Of a DNA stretch of 43,866 nucleotides, positions 13,319 to 20,492 are shown piece by piece. The first letter of the stretch is position 1. The number at the start of each line of letters is the position of its first letter. This DNA comes from a virus. The notes under the pieces are model-generated. The model ran no database searches, was not told the origin of the DNA, and saw only the letters and a program-made list of their open reading frames with translations. The DNA is taken from positions 1 through 43,866 of IMG/VR virus record IMGVR_UViG_3300012008_000011. One strand, 5' to 3'. The translations under genes were made by a program, and so were the position numbers.

Positions 13319-14955
13319 TCACCGTCACCGACATCTTCGCCGGCGCAGGCGGAAGCTCCTCCGGCATGGAAGACATCCCCGGAGTCCACCTATCCCTCGC
13401 GGCCAACCACTGGCCCCTCGCTGTCGCCGTACATGCCGACAACCACCAGCAGACCGAACACGCGTGCGTCGACCTCCACAGGGAAGACCCCCGCAACTTT
13501 CCCCGCACCGACATCCTCTGGGCATCCCCCGAGTGCACGAAGTGGTCTATCGCCAACAGCCAGGCCACTGCCCTCAGCGTCGAGATGGGCGGCGACCCGA
13601 CCCTGTTCGACGACGTGCCCGACGAGCTGATCAGCGAGGGCGACGACGAGACCACCCGCTCCCGGCTCCTCATGTTCGACGTGCTCCGGTTCATCGAGTA
13701 CCACCACTACCGGGCCGTCGTCGTCGAGAACGTCGTCGACGTCGCCACACAGCCCAAGTTCTCCGCAGCATGGCGCCTATGGCAGCAGGGCCTCCGCAGG
13801 CTCGGCTACCTCTACCGCGTCGTCAGCCTCAACTCGATGCACGCCCAGGCGCACGGCGACCCCGCACCACAGTCCCGCGATCGCATCTACGTCATCGCAT
13901 GGCCCGAGGGGGAGCGCGTGCCCGACATCGACTCGGTACTGAGCCCCAAGGCATGGTGCCCGGTCTGCGAGCAGGTCGTGGCGTCACGGCAGGCATGGAA
14001 GCCAGGACGGACCGTCGGCAGGTACCGCGCACAGTACGTCTACGTATGCGACCGCGGCCACGCCGTCGAGCCCGGATGGCTCCCCGCGTCCGTGGCGATC
14101 GACTGGTCACTCGAGGGCCAGCGCATCGGCGACCGTGAGCGACCCCTGAGCCCGAAGACGATGGCCCGCATCCGGGAGGGCCTGCGCCGCTACGGGCACG
14201 AGTTCATAATCGAGGCCGGGGGGAACCAGTACGACGCGACCGACCCACGCCACCCCCAGCACGGAAACCCCAACTCGTATTACCGGGCGTGGCCCATCAC
14301 TGAACCGCTGCGCACCCTCCACACATCCATGACCAAGGGCCTCGTCGGGTCGCTGCTGATCCCGACAGAGGGCCGCGACGGGAAGCACGCAGCCCCCGAC
14401 AACCTGCCGTTCCGCACCCAGACGACCCGCAACGAGATCGGCATCCTCACCACTCTGCGAGGCACCAACGCCCCGAAGCTGACCACCTACCCACTCGACA
14501 CGGTGGCGGCATCCGGCAACCACCACGGCCTGCTCGTCCCGTACTACTCGGGCAGCGACACGGCCAAGCCGACCGAGCTGCCCATCGGAACACTCACCAC
14601 CGTTGACCGGTACGCGCTGGTGATGCGCAACAACACCCCTCGCGGGAACGCAGGCCAGATGGTCACCCCCGCGCACGAGCCGTTCCGCACCATGACGGCG
14701 GTCGGTGCGGTCCAGTCCATCCTCGAGCCGACCACGATCGAGCCTGAGGACTGCACGTTCCGGATGCTCGAGCCGCACGAGATCGCGCTCGGCATGTCGT
14801 TCCCCGCCGACTACCGCTGGCAGGGCTCGAAGCGCGAACGGGTACGCCTCGCCGGGAACGCCGTCACTCCACCAGCTGCCCGCGACCTCGTCTGGGCCGT
14901 CGTTGAAGCGCTCACCGGGGAGGCGAGCCATGCCCGACCCCCTGACCCGCGTTGA
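13315..14955 (+). CDS. C5-cytosine DNA methyltransferase
   Basis: This 546-residue protein starts at ATG 13315 (ATGA). Motif I is D-I-F-A-G-A-G-G at 6-13, the catalytic Cys lies in A-S-P-E-C74-T-K-W rather than the usual P-P-C-Q, motif VI is E-N-V at 138-140, motif VIII is Q-S-R-D-R-I-Y-V at 186-193 and motif X is G-N-A-V-T-P-P from 514. A zinc ribbon (C215, C218, C245, H249) and a region with five P-x-x-T repeats (331-462) form an unusually long target-recognition part. It should methylate cytosine in phage DNA, probably against host restriction. The S-P-E-C variant is common in actinophage enzymes. Confidence 0.88.
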   Translation: MITVTDIFAGAGGSSSGMEDIPGVHLSLAANHWPLAVAVHADNHQQTEHACVDLHREDPRNFPRTDILWASPECTKWSIANSQATALSVEMGGDPTLFDDVPDELISEGDDETTRSRLLMFDVLRFIEYHHYRAVVVENVVDVATQPKFSAAWRLWQQGLRRLGYLYRVVSLNSMHAQAHGDPAPQSRDRIYVIAWPEGERVPDIDSVLSPKAWCPVCEQVVASRQAWKPGRTVGRYRAQYVYVCDRGHAVEPGWLPASVAIDWSLEGQRIGDRERPLSPKTMARIREGLRRYGHEFIIEAGGNQYDATDPRHPQHGNPNSYYRAWPITEPLRTLHTSMTKGLVGSLLIPTEGRDGKHAAPDNLPFRTQTTRNEIGILTTLRGTNAPKLTTYPLDTVAASGNHHGLLVPYYSGSDTAKPTELPIGTLTTVDRYALVMRNNTPRGNAGQMVTPAHEPFRTMTAVGAVQSILEPTTIEPEDCTFRMLEPHEIALGMSFPADYRWQGSKRERVRLAGNAVTPPAARDLVWAVVEALTGEASHARPPDPR

Positions 14956-15250
14956 TGCGCTGGTGGCCGCCGCCAAGAGCGACTTCCCGCTGACCCCCGG
15001 CGAGGCGATCGTGCTCGCGACGTTCCTCGAAGAACACGCGAAACTCCCCCACCTGGTCGTGCTCGCAGCACGGCTCACAACGTGGGCACACGAGCAGGTA
15101 CAGACCGAGCACGAGGAGGGCGAAATGCCTAGCCAGGACACGGAAACCGGGCAGTTAGGGAGTACAATGAAAGCGTCCAACAGGACGACCCCCGGCGAGC
15201 GCGTGAACGCTCAAACCGAGGGCCTGACCACCGACTATGTAGGAGTCTGA
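14930..15250 (+). CDS. Small hypothetical protein
   Basis: The 106-residue product starts at ATG 14930 with GGGGAGG, which is also coding for the methyltransferase end. The N-terminal 60 residues are helical (R-V-D-A-L-V-A-A-A-K), then an acidic and polar tail. A TACAAT hexamer at 15163-15168 inside the gene could act as a -10 element for the methyltransferase downstream. No family is recognised. Confidence 0.5.
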   Translation: MPDPLTRVDALVAAAKSDFPLTPGEAIVLATFLEEHAKLPHLVVLAARLTTWAHEQVQTEHEEGEMPSQDTETGQLGSTMKASNRTTPGERVNAQTEGLTTDYVGV

Positions 15251-15251
15251 C

Positions 15252-16301
15252 GTGGCTGTTTCTAAGCGTAGCGCACCCCACTATCAGGATGACAGCATCA
15301 CGCTCCATCACGGCAAAGCGGTCGACGTCATCCCCGCACTTGACGCCGGATCGGTCGCGTGTTGCGTCACGTCGCCCCCGTACTACGGGCTCCGCGACTA
15401 CGGCGTCGACGGCCAGCTCGGCGCGGAACCGTCACCGGCCGAGTATGTGGCGGCGCTGGTGGCGTCGATGCGCGAGGTGCGCCGCGTGCTCGCCGACGAC
15501 GGGACTCTGTGGCTCAACCTCGGCGACTCGTACGCGAGCAGCATGAAGGGGTCGGGCGGAACGGCGAAGGTTACGCCCGCAGGCCCTGCTACGGGCTCAT
15601 ACTTCACGCCGCGCCGGGTCTATCCCGAGCGCCCAGATAAGAACCTGCTCGGCATCCCATGGCGCGTGGCGTTCGCACTACAGGACGACGGGTGGATTCT
15701 GCGTAACGCGGTCGTTTGGAACAAGCCGAACGCGATGCCGGAGTCCATGAAGGATAGGCTCTCGTCGAGGTATGAGCACGTGTTCATGTTCTCCAAGAGC
15801 GCCCGGTACTGGTTCGACCTCGACCCAATCCGCGAGCCGATCACCACGACCGCAGCAGCGGCCTTGTCATTCGAGCGTGAGACCAAAGAGGCAGACGTTC
15901 CGGGGCAGGGGTGTCGCCAGCATCGCATCAACCGAACGGGGCCCGGTAAGCGTCCAGAACTTCTCGGACGGCAACCGCAGGGCATCGAGTTCGGCGGCAA
16001 GCATGATTCCGTGTCGCCCGCGGGCCGCAACCCCGGCGACGTGTGGACGATCCCAACCAGCCCATTCCCCGGCGCGCACTTTGCCACGTTCCCAGTCGCG
16101 CTCGCAGAGCGGTGCATCCTCGCGGGTTGCAAGCCCGCCGGGACCGTCCTTGACCCATTCTCCGGGAGTGGCACCACAGGGCTCGCGGCCGCCAACCACG
16201 GACACCCCTACATCGGCATAGACATCAACGCCGACTATCTCGACCTGAGCCTCAGCACGCGGCTACGACAGACCGCACTTGTGGACGGAGAGGCGTCGTA
16301 A
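15252..16301 (+). CDS. Beta-class DNA methyltransferase (module 1)
   Basis: This 349-residue protein starts at GTG 15252 with AGGAG at 15241-15245. Motif IV is T-S-P-P-Y-Y at 40-45; motif I, L-D-P-F-S-G-S-G-T-T-G, comes late (300-310), the permuted order of beta-class N4-cytosine or N6-adenine methyltransferases. The middle (about 190-285) is the target-recognition region. S-P-P-Y alone does not decide between m4C and m6A. Its stop overlaps the next gene as TAATG, exactly as in the second module at 17516-18220. Role: modification of phage DNA, possibly linked to the origin next door. Confidence 0.88.
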   Translation: MAVSKRSAPHYQDDSITLHHGKAVDVIPALDAGSVACCVTSPPYYGLRDYGVDGQLGAEPSPAEYVAALVASMREVRRVLADDGTLWLNLGDSYASSMKGSGGTAKVTPAGPATGSYFTPRRVYPERPDKNLLGIPWRVAFALQDDGWILRNAVVWNKPNAMPESMKDRLSSRYEHVFMFSKSARYWFDLDPIREPITTTAAAALSFERETKEADVPGQGCRQHRINRTGPGKRPELLGRQPQGIEFGGKHDSVSPAGRNPGDVWTIPTSPFPGAHFATFPVALAERCILAGCKPAGTVLDPFSGSGTTGLAAANHGHPYIGIDINADYLDLSLSTRLRQTALVDGEAS

Positions 16302-16681
16302 TGTCCCGGATTAGAACGCTAAAGCCGAGCTTCTGGGCCGCCTGTGGGCACATGTCCCGGGATGCTCGACTGCTCACCGTAGGGCTCATCTCCATGGCTG
16401 ACGACTCTGGAAGATTCGTCGCAACTCCTCAGGCGATCCTCGGTTACGTCTTCCCGATCGACAAGGACGTCACGCCGATCAAGCTCAGGGGATGGCTCAC
16501 GGAGGTCACTACCAAGAGACCCGCAGCCGACCGCCCCATGGTCGAGATGTACGACGTGGACGGCGTCCCGTACGGCTGGTTCCCGAAGTATCGCAAGCAC
16601 CAGAAGATCAGCCACCCACAGCCCTCACCACTGCCCGCACCACCTGCCGACGCGCTGTTCGAGGAAGGGGAGATTCAGTGA
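16301..16681 (+). CDS. Replication initiator N-terminal-domain-like protein (module 1)
   Basis: This 126-residue protein starts at ATG 16301 (TAATG). It begins M-S-R-I-R-T-L-K-P-S-F-W and has M-S-R-D-A-R-L-L-T-V-G-L-I-S-M-A-D-D-S-G-R-F, the signature of the N-terminal winged-helix domain of phage replication initiators. Such proteins usually continue to 250 residues or more; here the gene ends in a GTGA overlap with an ORF made of iteron-like repeats. It is paralogous to 18220. I infer that it binds the adjacent 12-bp repeats and nucleates replication, like the N-domain of lambda O. Confidence 0.65.
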   Translation: MSRIRTLKPSFWAACGHMSRDARLLTVGLISMADDSGRFVATPQAILGYVFPIDKDVTPIKLRGWLTEVTTKRPAADRPMVEMYDVDGVPYGWFPKYRKHQKISHPQPSPLPAPPADALFEEGEIQ

Positions 16682-16749
16682 ATCATTCAGTGAACCGTTC
16701 CGTGAATCACCCCGTGAACCGTTCCGTGAATCACTCCGTGAACCGTTCA
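16678..16749. repeat. Six tandem 12-bp iterons, candidate replication origin
   Basis: Six in-register copies of GTGAAYCRYYCM alternate between GTGAATCAYYCM and GTGAACCGTTCM; the last C varies. They are followed by a degenerate seventh unit (16750-16761), a G-rich polypurine tract (16763-16800) and an A/T-rich stretch with an AAAGTC/GACTTT hairpin (about 16802-16818). Iterons, then an easily melted region, inside or next to an initiator gene is the lambda ori layout. Confidence 0.7.
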
Positions 16750-16908
16750 CGGTCCCATTCACGGGGGGAATGGAAGGGAAGGGAATGGAAGGGAATGGAG
16801 AAAAGTCAAAAGACTTTCATGGCTGAGCCAATTTCAAATCGACCCTTACTAGACGCGCGAGTTCGCGACGACTTGGATCTGACTCTCGAGCAAGGAGAAG
16901 CACGATGA
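16678..16908 (+). CDS. Repeat-bearing small ORF of module 1
   Basis: The product is 76 residues from GTG 16678 (GTGA overlap). The first 24 residues are six V-N-[HR]-[SP] tetrapeptides encoded by the 12-bp iterons, then a Lys/Glu/Trp segment from a polypurine tract, then M-A-E-P-I-S-N-R-P and Q-G-E-A-R. The end matches the ORF at 18590. An internal ATG at 16819 could start a 29-residue version. It may be coding, or the DNA may matter more than the protein; the conserved C-terminal part argues that some translation is selected. Confidence 0.45.
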   Translation: MNHSVNRSVNHPVNRSVNHSVNRSRSHSRGEWKGREWKGMEKSQKTFMAEPISNRPLLDARVRDDLDLTLEQGEAR

Positions 16909-17519
16909 GGCGGGACTGGTACAGCGGCGCCGGCAAGTACACGGCAGGAATAGACCCCCTCGTCTTCCTCAACTGGGGCGTCGTCCGTGCCGCCTTCGAC
17001 ACTGGCGCTGCCAGTGTCACCGTCCCGGCTGGGCCGATCGCCACAGCCCTTAGCGCCTGGCTTGCCCAACTGGCCCCCCACTCCCGCTGGAACGGCTGGG
17101 AGAAGGGCTATGACGGCACATGGAGCCGCTGCGACAGCGAGCCTGCCCTGCTGGCCCCCGCATCCCCGCCCATCCCCGCACCGGTGCTGCTGACCGCTGA
17201 CGACCCGCGCTGGCGTGATGGGGCCAAAGTGCGCGGCGAGTGGCCTGACGGGTCTGTATGTGAGGGCTGGCTCCAGTCCCTCACGATCCTGCCAGGGAAG
17301 TGGTTCATCAAGCACGGCGGGTGCGGGGGCTCGGTCGACGTCGATCACGTCCTCGTCTACCTCATCACAGAGGTCCCCGACCCGGACGCGGACGTGCGCG
17401 ACGTACTGCACGATGCCTTCGCCGCGCCTTCGATCGCTGAACTCGACGACGACGAACTCGACCACGTTCTCCGCAACGTCCGCGCTGCTGGCTACGACAT
17501 CGTGAAGCGGGCCTCATGA
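16905..17519 (+). CDS. Hypothetical protein sharing a module with the gene at 9929
   Basis: This 204-residue protein starts at ATG 16905 (ATGA). It has V-R-A-A-F-D-T-G-A-A-S-V near residue 28, a Trp-rich region, then the shared module P-A-P-V-L-L-T-A-D-D-P-R-W-R-D-G-A-K-V-R at about 90-110, and V-Y-L-I with P-D-P-D-A-D at about 145-160. The C-terminal helix ends N-V-R-A-A-G-Y-D-I-V. It sits between the two methyltransferase modules. Function is unknown. Confidence 0.6.
   Translation: MRRDWYSGAGKYTAGIDPLVFLNWGVVRAAFDTGAASVTVPAGPIATALSAWLAQLAPHSRWNGWEKGYDGTWSRCDSEPALLAPASPPIPAPVLLTADDPRWRDGAKVRGEWPDGSVCEGWLQSLTILPGKWFIKHGGCGGSVDVDHVLVYLITEVPDPDADVRDVLHDAFAAPSIAELDDDELDHVLRNVRAAGYDIVKRAS
17173..17227 (+). 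repeat. 55-bp exact repeat (copy B, with 10269-10323)
   Basis: This is identical to 10269-10323 and lies at the start of the shared protein module. Flanks differ after a few bases. Confidence 0.9.
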
Positions 17520-18220
17520 CCACGCCGTACTACTCCGACGAGTTTGTGACCCTGTACTTGGGCGACTGCCTGGAGGTCACCGAGTGGCTGGCCGCCGCCG
17601 TGCTCGTGACCGACCCCCCGTACGGGATCCGCTGGAGTCGGGGCGCAAACTCGGCGGCGATGGGGACGAAGCCCCGCGGGCGAGCATCGCACGCGCACGA
17701 CGGAATCGCGGGAGATCAGTCCACCGAGGTGAGAGATGGTGCGCTCGCAGCATGGGGTGATCTGCCCGGCGTTGTATTCGGCTCCCTTTACGCTGCGTTC
17801 CCGGAGGAGTATGTGCACGTCGGTATCTACGAGAAGCCTCCCGACTCTGGAGTGGTCGGCTCGACGCTCGGCCTGCGTAGAGATATCGAGTGCCTCTTCT
17901 TCGTCGGTCGGTGGCCGCGACTGCCTCCTCTGCGAGGGTCGGTATTCAGGTCGCGGATTGCGAGCTCCGGGAATCCATACTCGCCTGCCGGTCGGTATGG
18001 ACACCCCCACGCCAAGCCCGGCGACCTCATGGCGGAACTGATTGACCTCAGCCCACCTGGAGTCATCGCTGATCCGTTCGCGGGTAGCGGTTCGACGCTC
18101 GTGGCAGCCAAGGCGCTCGGGCGCAAAGCCATCGGAGTCGAACTCGAGGAGCGCTACTGCGAGACATCCGCGCGCCGACTGTCTCAGGGCGTCCTCGACC
18201 TCACAGGGGAAGCGTCGTAA
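17516..18220 (+). CDS. Beta-class DNA methyltransferase (module 2)
   Basis: This 234-residue protein starts at ATG 17516 (ATGA). Motif IV is D-P-P-Y at 33-36 and motif I is A-D-P-F-A-G-S-G-S-T from 185, giving the beta order. D-P-P-Y is most often adenine-N6. It is shorter than module 1 because the recognition region is small. The C-terminus L-T-G-E-A-S and the TAATG junction match module 1, so the two genes have the same genomic position in a duplicated block, though their catalytic parts are far apart in sequence. Confidence 0.82.
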   Translation: MTTPYYSDEFVTLYLGDCLEVTEWLAAAVLVTDPPYGIRWSRGANSAAMGTKPRGRASHAHDGIAGDQSTEVRDGALAAWGDLPGVVFGSLYAAFPEEYVHVGIYEKPPDSGVVGSTLGLRRDIECLFFVGRWPRLPPLRGSVFRSRIASSGNPYSPAGRYGHPHAKPGDLMAELIDLSPPGVIADPFAGSGSTLVAAKALGRKAIGVELEERYCETSARRLSQGVLDLTGEAS

Positions 18221-18597
18221 TGCCCCGCATCAGAACATTCAAGCCGCAGTTCTGGGGCAGCCCAGAGATCGCCGCCATGTCCAGAGACGCGCGCCTGCTC
18301 GCCCTCGGGCTCATCTCGTTCGCTGACGACGACGGGCGGTTCATCGCCGGCATCAGTGGCATCAACGGGTACGTGTTCCAGAACGACAACCTGCCAAGTT
18401 CGAGAGTCATGAAGTGGTACGGCGAGGTCCTCGACACGGGATTCGTACACGCGTACAGCGCCTCGGGGGTGCATTACGGGTGCATCCCGTCATGGCATAA
18501 CCACCAGGTCATCAACCGCTACACGCCGTCGAAACTTCCACCCCCGATCGACGTCGACTGTGCAGTGAGGAAGCAGGGAGGAAGCACTGATGTGTAA
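18220..18597 (+). CDS. Replication initiator N-terminal-domain-like protein (module 2)
   Basis: This 125-residue protein starts at ATG 18220 (TAATG). It begins M-P-R-I-R-T-F-K-P-Q-F-W and has M-S-R-D-A-R-L-L-A-L-G-L-I-S-F-A-D-D-D-G-R-F, clearly paralogous to 16301. The middle loop and the C-terminus (H-N-H-Q-V-I-N-R-Y) differ. It ends inside the next ORF (8-bp overlap). Inferred role: recognition of the different short repeats that follow it. Confidence 0.65.
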   Translation: MPRIRTFKPQFWGSPEIAAMSRDARLLALGLISFADDDGRFIAGISGINGYVFQNDNLPSSRVMKWYGEVLDTGFVHAYSASGVHYGCIPSWHNHQVINRYTPSKLPPPIDVDCAVRKQGGSTDV

Positions 18598-18811
18598 CGG
18601 AGCGATCATGCACGACTCACGGAGCCCTCACACACAACTCAGTGAGTCCGCACTGAGGACTCATCCCCTGAGTAAGGAAGGGGAGTTAGGAGTACGGAAG
18701 TGGAACTGGAAGAAGTACTTCATGGCTGAGCCAAGTTCAAATCGACCCTCAGCTCAGTGCGCGCGCGGCGACGAATTGGACATGACTCTCAATCGAGGAG
18801 AAGCACGATGA
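18590..18811 (+). CDS. Small ORF of module 2 next to short repeats
   Basis: The 73-residue product starts at ATG 18590 with GGGAGG 8 bp upstream. Its first 40 codons cover ACTCA/TGAGT repeats; the end, F-M-A-E-P-S-S-N-R-P ... R-G-E-A-R, aligns with the module 1 ORF. In both modules the DNA just before this shared part is palindromic (GAAGTACTTC here). As in module 1, the DNA may be the selected element. Confidence 0.4.
   Translation: MCNGAIMHDSRSPHTQLSESALRTHPLSKEGELGVRKWNWKKYFMAEPSSNRPSAQCARGDELDMTLNRGEAR
18615..18673. repeat. ACTCA/TGAGT repeats of module 2
   Basis: ACTCA occurs at 18615-18619, 18637-18641 and 18659-18663, exactly 22 bp apart. TGAGT occurs at 18643-18647 and 18669-18673. 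The palindrome ACTCAGTGAGT is at 18637-18647. They sit at the position of the 12-bp iterons in module 1, but the sequence differs, as expected if each initiator copy recognises its own sites. Confidence 0.5.
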
Positions 18812-18987
18812 GGATGATCGAGCTTGACGGATACCAGATCGACGAGGGCGGAAACCCGTTCGACCCTGAGACGTGTCCCTGCTGTCAAGGCGCCTTGACC
18901 TACGACCCGAACGCGCTCTGTGACGCGTGCCTCGTGGCTGGCCTCGAGGCACGGTACCCGCACGGATGCGCCCGGGATGCCTCGTGA
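18808..18987 (+). CDS. Mini zinc-ribbon protein
   Basis: The 59-residue product starts at ATG 18808 (ATGA). C-P-C-C at about 24-27 and C-D-A-C near 41-44 form a zinc ribbon. Length and layout match other early mini zinc proteins here. Function is unknown. Confidence 0.55.
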   Translation: MRMIELDGYQIDEGGNPFDPETCPCCQGALTYDPNALCDACLVAGLEARYPHGCARDAS

Positions 18988-19448
18988 ACATCACCGAACG
19001 CGACCGTCTCGCTTCCGCACTCATCGCCCTACGCCCCGACTGGGGCAACGGCGCTGTCGACAAGGTCAAGCGGGTCCGCACCTGGCTCAGCGAGAACGCG
19101 ATGGAGTGGTCCTACCGGGACGCCGTCGTACGCATGACCGTCTGTGCGATCGAGCCCAGCACGGTCACGCCGGCCAGGGCGCTCACAGACGGGCCGTGGT
19201 CAACCATCGCCAGGACGCTCACCGGCGCCGGGACAAGCCATCTTCCCGGCTACGCGCCCCTGGACCCCGAGTGCGGTTACCCCGGCTGCGGCGTTCGGCA
19301 GGGCAAGCACCTGGCCCACGTCATCCCGGCCGACATCCGGCCGCACGAGTGGGAACAACCGCGGCCACTCACACCCGCCAGCGCCGAAGCCATCGCAGCA
19401 CGACGTCCCAGCAGCTTCAAACCACGACAGGAGACCAACGCATCATGA
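18984..19448 (+). CDS. Conserved actinophage early protein
   Basis: This 154-residue protein starts at GTG 18984 (GTGA). It opens T-E-R-D-R-L-A-S-A-L-I-A-L-R-P-D-W, then has Y-R-D-A-V-V-R-M-T-V and P-S-T-V-T-P-A-R-A-L, a pattern I recognise from many actinophage early regions. A C-G-Y-P-G-C-G and H-L-A-H pair (about 97-115) could bind zinc. It follows the origin-like modules, so a replication-associated role is possible but unproven. Confidence 0.55.
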   Translation: MNITERDRLASALIALRPDWGNGAVDKVKRVRTWLSENAMEWSYRDAVVRMTVCAIEPSTVTPARALTDGPWSTIARTLTGAGTSHLPGYAPLDPECGYPGCGVRQGKHLAHVIPADIRPHEWEQPRPLTPASAEAIAARRPSSFKPRQETNAS

Positions 19449-19858
19449 GCACCGAGACCAAGACATTCCACATCGGCGACATCCTGAGCATCACCACGGG
19501 AGCGCTCGTCAGTCCCCGCCACATCGGCGGCGTGTACGACATCCTTGGGTGGCTCGTGGACGAGTCGTTGTTCACCCACCAACTTCCGCGCGTGGCTCGT
19601 GAGTGCGAGGAATTCCTGATCGAGACGTTCCCCGACCTGCCTACCGAAGCGCCAACGCTGACCAGCAAGGACGAGGTCTTTGCGTGGCTCGATCTCATGT
19701 CGGCCGAGCATGGCGAGACGCGTGAGGTTCCCAGGATGCGCGAGGTCGACCACACGCACATCGACCCGCTAACGGAGATCAAACTCATGCGACCCGACGC
19801 CGAGGTCCTCGTGATGATCGACCCCAACGTCGACGGGTTCGGGGCCAGCCATGAGTGA
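19445..19858 (+). CDS. Conserved hypothetical protein (DUF7736-like)
   Basis: This 137-residue protein starts at ATG 19445 (ATGA). It has F-H-I-G-D-I-L-S-I-T-T-G, V-Y-D-I-L-G-W-L and L-F-T-H-Q-L-P-R-V-A-R-E-C, features of a small family in actinophages and their hosts. An acidic, Asp-rich C-terminus is attached. Biochemical function is not known. Confidence 0.55.
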   Translation: MSTETKTFHIGDILSITTGALVSPRHIGGVYDILGWLVDESLFTHQLPRVARECEEFLIETFPDLPTEAPTLTSKDEVFAWLDLMSAEHGETREVPRMREVDHTHIDPLTEIKLMRPDAEVLVMIDPNVDGFGASHE

Positions 19859-19916
19859 GCCCATCGACCTGGACGCGATCCGGGCACGCGCAGACGCAGC
19901 AACGGCGGGACCGTGG
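19851..19916 (+). repeat. 66-bp near-identical repeat (copy B, with 3336-3401)
   Basis: This differs from 3336-3401 at three bases. It covers the N-terminal codons of the second Ea22-like gene. Confidence 0.85.
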
Positions 19917-20492
19917 AAGTTGTGGGGCATGTCCGTACTGGCCGACCCGGTAGGCGATTCCAACCTAGACACCGCGATTGACGTGGCCCGAACGTCCTAT
20001 CGCAACGCCAATGGCCATCCGCGCACTAACGACGCCGACTTCATCGCCGCTGCCCGCACGGACGTTCCGGCGCTGATCACCGAGGTCGAGCGGCTGCGGG
20101 CTGCGGTGCAACGCCTGACACAGCACGAGCCGTTCATCATCTTCGGCGGCGGATGTGGATGCGGGAAGCCGATCGCGGACCCGGATCACATCGGGTGGAT
20201 GGCCGACTACGAGCGATCGGCGACCGATGAGAGTCGTGCGGCGGCCCGCAAGGTCGTAGTGGATCGGCTTGCAAGCATCGTGTCTGAGCGCGACGAGCCC
20301 GCCAATGCCCACCAGCAGCCCAGAATCGCCCCTGTGGCTGCGAACGGGGCCTCGGTGGGGGAATCCAACGCCAGCCAGGCTGACGACGCGCCACAGGTGC
20401 CGCTGCGGGACGAGTGGGGACGGCGCCACGAGGGTGCACAGCCGATCGGACCCCCGTTCACCATGCCCACGGCGCAGGAGGGGCAGTCATGA
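19851..20492 (+). CDS. Ea22-like protein (copy 2)
   Basis: This 213-residue protein starts at ATG 19851, overlapping the previous gene by 8 bp. It begins M-S-E-P-I-D-L-D-A-I-R-A-R-A-D-A, nearly identical to the gene at 3336. It then has A-A-R-T-D-V-P-A-L-I-T-E-V-E-R-L, a G-G-G-C-G-C-G-K-P segment and a polar C-terminus. It is the long form of the Ea22-like pair. Function is unknown. Confidence 0.6.
   Translation: MSEPIDLDAIRARADAATAGPWKLWGMSVLADPVGDSNLDTAIDVARTSYRNANGHPRTNDADFIAAARTDVPALITEVERLRAAVQRLTQHEPFIIFGGGCGCGKPIADPDHIGWMADYERSATDESRAAARKVVVDRLASIVSERDEPANAHQQPRIAPVAANGASVGESNASQADDAPQVPLRDEWGRRHEGAQPIGPPFTMPTAQEGQS

Noticed and set aside
16660-16690. Programmed frameshift joining the initiator gene (16301) to the repeat ORF
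   Set aside because: No slippery heptamer at the junction; the GTGA overlap is better explained by translational coupling.
16678-16749. CRISPR array
   Set aside because: The units are 12 bp, directly abutting and without spacers; they are iterons or a coding repeat.
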